From Mytilus galloprovincialis (lineage: Eukaryota; Mollusca; Bivalvia; Mytilida; Mytilidae): DNA of 64,000 nucleotides. Position 1 is the stretch's first letter. The number at the start of each line of letters is the position of its first letter. The notes under the pieces are model-generated. The model was not told the DNA's origin. It was given only the letters and a program-made list of their open reading frames with translations, and did not search any database. A program made the position numbers and the translations under genes. The stretch covers positions 48,914,872 through 48,978,871 of the forward strand of contig NC_134844.1 in assembly GCF_965363235.1 (NCBI RefSeq), given 5' to 3'. Below are positions 59,701-64,000 of this stretch, piece by piece.

Positions 59701-59795
59701 TAAATATGCTGGAAAATATATTTTGAAAATTTTACTTAGCCATGGTATTTTGACCCCCCTGCGGTATATTGAACCCCCTACCATAGACCTCAAAT
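56769..59795 (-). repeat. ~163-bp satellite array 2, minus orientation, about 19 units
   Basis: The same monomer in reverse complement (TGACCCCCCTGCGGTATATT, then GAACCCCCTACTATAGACC). The first seven or so units mirror individual units of array 1 with their private variants. Units from about 57960 on belong to a 652-bp higher-order repeat. Minus-strand open frames over it (for example near 59647-59853) are artefacts. Confidence 0.92.
57809..59760 (-). repeat. 652-bp higher-order repeat (4 monomers), three copies
   Basis: The variant AAACTCAATCTATTCTAGCT starts at 58171, 58823 and 59475, exactly 652 bp apart. The neighbouring variants (CTTGATTTTCAAAAATTC; two units with AAATTCAATCTATTCTAG) keep the same order. 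The last two copies are complete with four monomers and almost identical. The first has three. Confidence 0.88.
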
Positions 59796-60230
59796 TAAAA
59801 AAAATAATAGCCAATAATTTGTAAATTAAATTATCTGCAATATTATTTATCAAAAACAGGGGGGTTCAATATACCGCAGGGGGGTTCAAAATACCATATG
59901 TGAAAAATGACCCCGGGGTCAAAATACCATGCGGTATAATGACCCCGGGGTCATTTTACCGCATGGTAATTTGACCCCGGTGTCATATGGTATTTTGAAC
60001 CCCCTAAAAAGTGAACCCGGGGTCAAAATACCATGCGGTAAAATGACCCCGGGGTCATTATACCGCATGGTATTTTGACCCCGGGGTCATTTTTCACATA
60101 TGGTATTTTGAACCCCCCTGCGGTATATTGAACCCCCCTGTTTTTGATAAATAGTATTGCAGATAATCTAATTTACAATTTATTGGCTATCATTTTTTTT
60201 TATTTGTGGTTTTAAGTAGGGGGTTCAATA
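59770..60230. repeat. Palindromic junction with nested GACCCCGGGGTC palindromes
   Basis: Sequence on both sides of about 60,000 mirrors for roughly 210 bp: GACCCCGGGGTC, GGTATTTTGAACCCCCC, GCGGTATATTGAACCCC, TTTTTGATAAATA and TTGGCTATCATT-like blocks occur in inverse order left and right. At least five GACCCCGGGGTC or CCCGGGG-type palindromes occur in 180 bp. Beyond this core the flanking monomers do not mirror one another. Confidence 0.85.
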
Positions 60231-63200
60231 TACCGCAGGGGGGTCAAAATACCATGGCTAAGCAAAATTTTCAAAATATCTTTTCCAGCATGTTTAACAC
60301 ATACAAACCACTTATTGGACTATTATAACTATGTTAAGGAGTTAGAATAGCTTGAATTTTTGAAATTCAAGGTCTAAAGGAGGGGGTTCAATATACCGCA
60401 GGGGGGTCAAAATACCATGGCTAAGTAAAATTTTCAAAATATCTTTTCCAGTATATTAAATACATACAAACTTCTTATTGGAGTATTATAACTATGTTAA
60501 GGAGTTAGAATAGCTTGAATTTTTGAAATTCAAGGTCTATAGTAGGGGGTTCAATATACCGCAGGGGGGTCAAAATACCATGGCTAAGTAAAATTTTCAA
60601 AATATCTTTTCCAGTTTATTAAATACATACAAACTACTTACTGGAGTATTTTAACTATGTTAAGGAGTTAGAATAGCTTGAATTTTTTAAATTCAAGGTC
60701 TATAGTAGTGGGTTCAATATACCGCAGGGGGGTCAAAATACCATGGCTAAGTAAAATTTTCAAAATATCTTTTCCAGTATATCAAATACATACAAACTTC
60801 TTATTGGAGTATTATAACTATGTAAAGGAGTTAGAATAGCTTGAATTTTTTAAATTCAAGGTCTATAGTAGGGGGTTCAATATACCGCAGGGGGGTCAAA
60901 ATACCATGGCTAAGTAAAATTTTCAAAATATCTTTTCCAGTTTATTAAATACATACAAACTACTTATTGGAGTATTATAACTATGTTAAGGAGTTAGAAT
61001 AGCTTGAATTTTTGAAATTCAAGGTCTATAGTAGGGGGTTCAATATACCGCAGGGGGGTCAAAATACCATTACTAAGTAAAATTTTCAAAATATCTTTTC
61101 CAGTTTATTAAATACATACAAACTACTTATTGGAGTATTTTAACTATGTTAAGGAGTTAGAATAGCTTGAATTTTTGAAATTCAAGGTCTATAGTAGGGG
61201 GTTCAATATACCGCAGGGCGGTCAAAATACCATGGCTAAGTAAAATTTTCAAAATATCTTTTCCAGTTTATTAAATACATACAAACTACTTATTGGAGTA
61301 TTTCAACTATGTTAAGGAGTTAGAATAGCTTGAATTTTTTAAATTCAAGGTCTAAAGTAGGGGGTTCAATATACCGCAGGGGGGTCAAAATACCATGGCT
61401 AAGTAAAATTTTCAAAATATCTTTTCCAGTTTATTAAATACATACAAACTACTTATTGGAGTATTTTAACTATGTTAAGGAGTTAGAATAGCTTGAATTT
61501 TTGAAATTCAAGGTCTATAGTAGGGGGTTCAATATACCGCAGGGGGGTCAAAATACCATGGCTAAGTAAAATTTTCAAAATATCTTTTGCAGTATATCAA
61601 ATACATACAAACTTCTTATTGGAGTATTATAACTATGTTAAGGAGTTAGAATAGCTTGAAATTTTGAAATTCAAGGTCTATAGTAGGGGGTTCAATATAC
61701 CGCAGGGGGGTCAAAATACCATGGCTAAGTAAAATTTTCAAAATATCTTTTCCAGTATATCAAATACATACAAACTTCTTATTGGAGTATTTTAACTATG
61801 TTAAGAAGTTAGAATAGCTTGAATTTTTGAAATTCAAGGTCTATAGTAGGGGGTTCAATATACCGCAGGGGGGTCAAAATACCATGGCTAAGTAAAATTT
61901 CCAAACATCTTTTCCAGTTTATTAAATACATACAAACTACTTATTGGAGTATTTTAACTATGTTAAGGAGTTAGAATAGCTTGAATTTTTTAAATTCAAG
62001 GTCTAAAGTAGGGGGTTCAATATACCGCAGGGGGGTCAAAATACCATGGCTATCTAAAATTTTCAAAATATCTTTTCCAGTTTATTAAATACATACAAAC
62101 TACTTATTGGAGTATTTTAACTATGTTAAGAAGTTAGAATAGCTTGAATTTTTGAAATTCAAGGTCTATAGTAGGGGGTTCAATATACCGCAGGGGGGTC
62201 AAAATACCATGGCTAAGTAAAATTTTCAAAATATCTTTTCCAGTTTATTAAATACATACAAACTACTTATTGGAGTATTTTAACTATGTTAAGGAGTTAG
62301 AATAGCTTGAATTTTTTAAATTCAAGGTCTATAGTAGGGGTTCAATATACCGCAGGGGGGTCAAAATACCATGGCTAAGTAAAATTTTCGAAATATCTTT
62401 TCCAGTTTATTAAATACATACAAACTACTTATTGGAGTATTTTAACTATGTTAAGGAGTTAGAATAGCTTGAATTTTTGAAATTCAAGGTCTATAGTAGG
62501 GGGTTCAATATACCGCAGGGGGGTCAAAATACCATGGCTAAGTAAAATTTTCAAAATATCTTTTCCAGTATATCAAATACATACAAACTTCTTATTGGAG
62601 TATTATAACTATGTAAGGAGTTAGAATAGCTTGAAATTTTGAAATGCAAGGTCTATAGTAGGGGGATCAATATACCACAGGGGGGTCAAAATACCATGGC
62701 TAAGTAAAATTTTCAAAATATCTTTTCCAGTTTATTAAATACATACAAACTACTTATTGGAGTATTTTAACTATGTTAAGGAGTTAGAATAGCTTGAATT
62801 TTTGAAATTCAAGGTCTATAGTAGGGGGTTCAATATACCGCAGGGGGGTCAAAATACCATGGCTAAGTAAAATTTTCAAAATATCTTTTCCAGTTTATTA
62901 AATACATACAAACTACTTATTGGAGTATTTTAACTATGTTAAGGAGTTAGAATAGCTTGAATTTTTTAAATTCAAGGTCTAAAGTAGGGGGTTCAATATA
63001 CTGCAGGGGGGTCAAAATACCATGGCTAAGTAAAATTTTCAAAATATCTTTTCCAGTTTATTAAATACATACAAACTACTTATTGGAGTATTTTAACTAT
63101 GTTAAGGAGTTAGAATAGCTTGAATTTTTGAAATTCAAGGTCTATAGTAGGGGTTCAATATACCGCAGGGGGGTCAAAATACCATGGCTAAGTAAAATTT

Positions 63201-64000
63201 TCAAAATATCTTTTCCAGTTTATTAAATACATACAAACTACTTATTGGAGTATTTTAACTATGTTAAGGAGTTAGAATAGCTTGAATTTTTGAAATTCAA
63301 GGTCTATAGTAGGGGGTTCAATATACCGCAGGGGGGTCAAAATACCATGGCTAAGTAAAATTTTCAAAATATCTTTTCCAGTTTATTAAATACATACAAA
63401 CTACTTATTGGAGTATTTCAACTATGTTAAGGAGTTAGAATAGCTTGAATTTTTGAAATTCAAGGTCTATAGTAGGGGGTTCAATATACCGCAGGGGGGT
63501 CAAAATACCATGGCTAAGTAAAATTTTCAAAATATCTTTTCCAGTTTATTAAATACATACAAACTACTTATTGGAGTATTTTAACTATGTTAAGGAGTTA
63601 GAATAGCTTGAATTTTTGAAATTCAAGGTCTATAGTAGGGGGTTCAATATACCGCAGGGGGGTCAAAATACCATGGCTAAGTAAAATTTTCAAAATATCT
63701 TTTCCAGTTTATTAAATACATACAAACTACTTATTTGAGTATTTTAACTATGTTAAGGAGTTAGAATAGCTTGAATTTTTTAAATTCAAGGTCTATAGCA
63801 GGGGGTTCAATATACCGCAGGGGGGTCAAAATACCATGGCTAAGTAAAATTTTCAAAATATCTTTTTGTGTTTATTAAATACATACAAACTACTTATTGG
63901 AGTATTTAAACTATGTTTAGGAGTTAGAATAGCTTGAAATTTTGAAATTCAAGGTCTATAGTAGGGGGTTCAATATACCGCAGAGGGGTCAAAATACCAT
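60195..64000 (+). repeat. ~163-bp satellite array 3, plus orientation, about 24 units, runs off the window
   Basis: Units start near 60217, 60380, 60545, 60708, 60870 and so on at 159-165 bp spacing to 63965. They are much more uniform than array 1. Two sub-types alternate irregularly: one with CAGTTTATTAAATACATAC, one with CAGTATATCAAATACATAC then AAACTTC (about 60778, 61586, 61756, 62568). The array is cut by the window end. Confidence 0.93.

Larger units (their letters stand above)
54539..59980. mobile_element. Giant fold-back element made of inverted ~163-bp arrays, copy 1 (inferred unit)
   Basis: It is bounded on the left by a G/C-rich terminal module (54539-54672, starting CCCGGTGTCATATGGTATTT) and on the right by a related module in opposite orientation (about 59770-59980). 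Between them lie a plus-oriented array and a minus-oriented array that meet without a spacer. The two arms correspond monomer by monomer around a centre near 56.62 kb. No transposase or other coding frame is present. The single-element reading is inference; target-site duplications were not found. Confidence 0.6.

Noticed and set aside
55008-59853. Open frames in the satellite arrays
   Set aside because: They follow the repeat unit and change with each indel. No conserved protein pattern is seen.
54539-64000. Reading the arrays as a CRISPR locus or as telomere/centromere DNA
   Set aside because: There are no unique spacers between short repeats, the genome is eukaryotic and the unit is not telomeric. 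A centromere cannot be claimed from one 9.5-kb array.

Overview
The window is animal nuclear DNA: AT-rich, intron-rich, with GT-AG splicing and a very dense load of non-autonomous repeats. The dispersed repeat families (the element beginning roughly GAAGATGTGGTATGAGTGCC, the ACCAGGTGCTCCGCAGGGCG/CGGTCGTATA family, the 145-190 bp tandem-core repeats) and a secreted adenosine deaminase of the ADGF/ADA2 type suggest a bivalve mollusc, most likely a marine mussel (Mytilidae). The taxon is inference from memory of such repeats, not from a search.

Five host genes can be supported. Positions 1.9-33.3 kb hold a two-gene block present twice in the same order and strand. Gene 1 is a single-coding-exon aerolysin-like (ETX/MTX2-type) protein (copy A 1896-2633, copy B 24548-25288). 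Gene 2 is a four-exon, 125-residue protein with a CS/p23-like pattern (copy A 4103-8657, copy B 28992-33345). Both genes are about 60% identical between copies by eye, and gene 2 keeps all three intron positions and phases, so the pair looks like an old segmental duplication. The fifth gene, on the minus strand at 50258-39344, is a complete nine-exon ADGF/ADA2 adenosine deaminase of 532 residues. All its catalytic motifs are visible, and a TATA box and two IRF/ISRE-like sites lie just upstream.

The space between and inside genes is filled by transposon debris: a LINE with a 5' inversion in intron 1 of CS copy A, a second LINE split by a 507-bp hairpin-bearing insertion, an L1/Tx1-type LINE tail, two fragments of a Penelope-like retroelement, many terminal-inverted-repeat (MITE-like) elements, and several degenerate tandem repeats with 145-190 bp periods.

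The most unusual structure is at 54.5-64.0 kb: about 9.5 kb of ~163-bp tandem repeats whose orientation flips at about 56.6-56.8 kb and again at about 60.0 kb. Around the first flip the two arms mirror each other monomer by monomer, so this is a true long palindrome. One arm is lengthened by a 652-bp four-monomer higher-order repeat. A G/C-rich terminal module with nested GACCCCGGGGTC palindromes occurs at 54.54 kb and at the second flip. I read this as a complete giant fold-back element (about 54,539 to 59,980) followed by a second copy that runs off the window.
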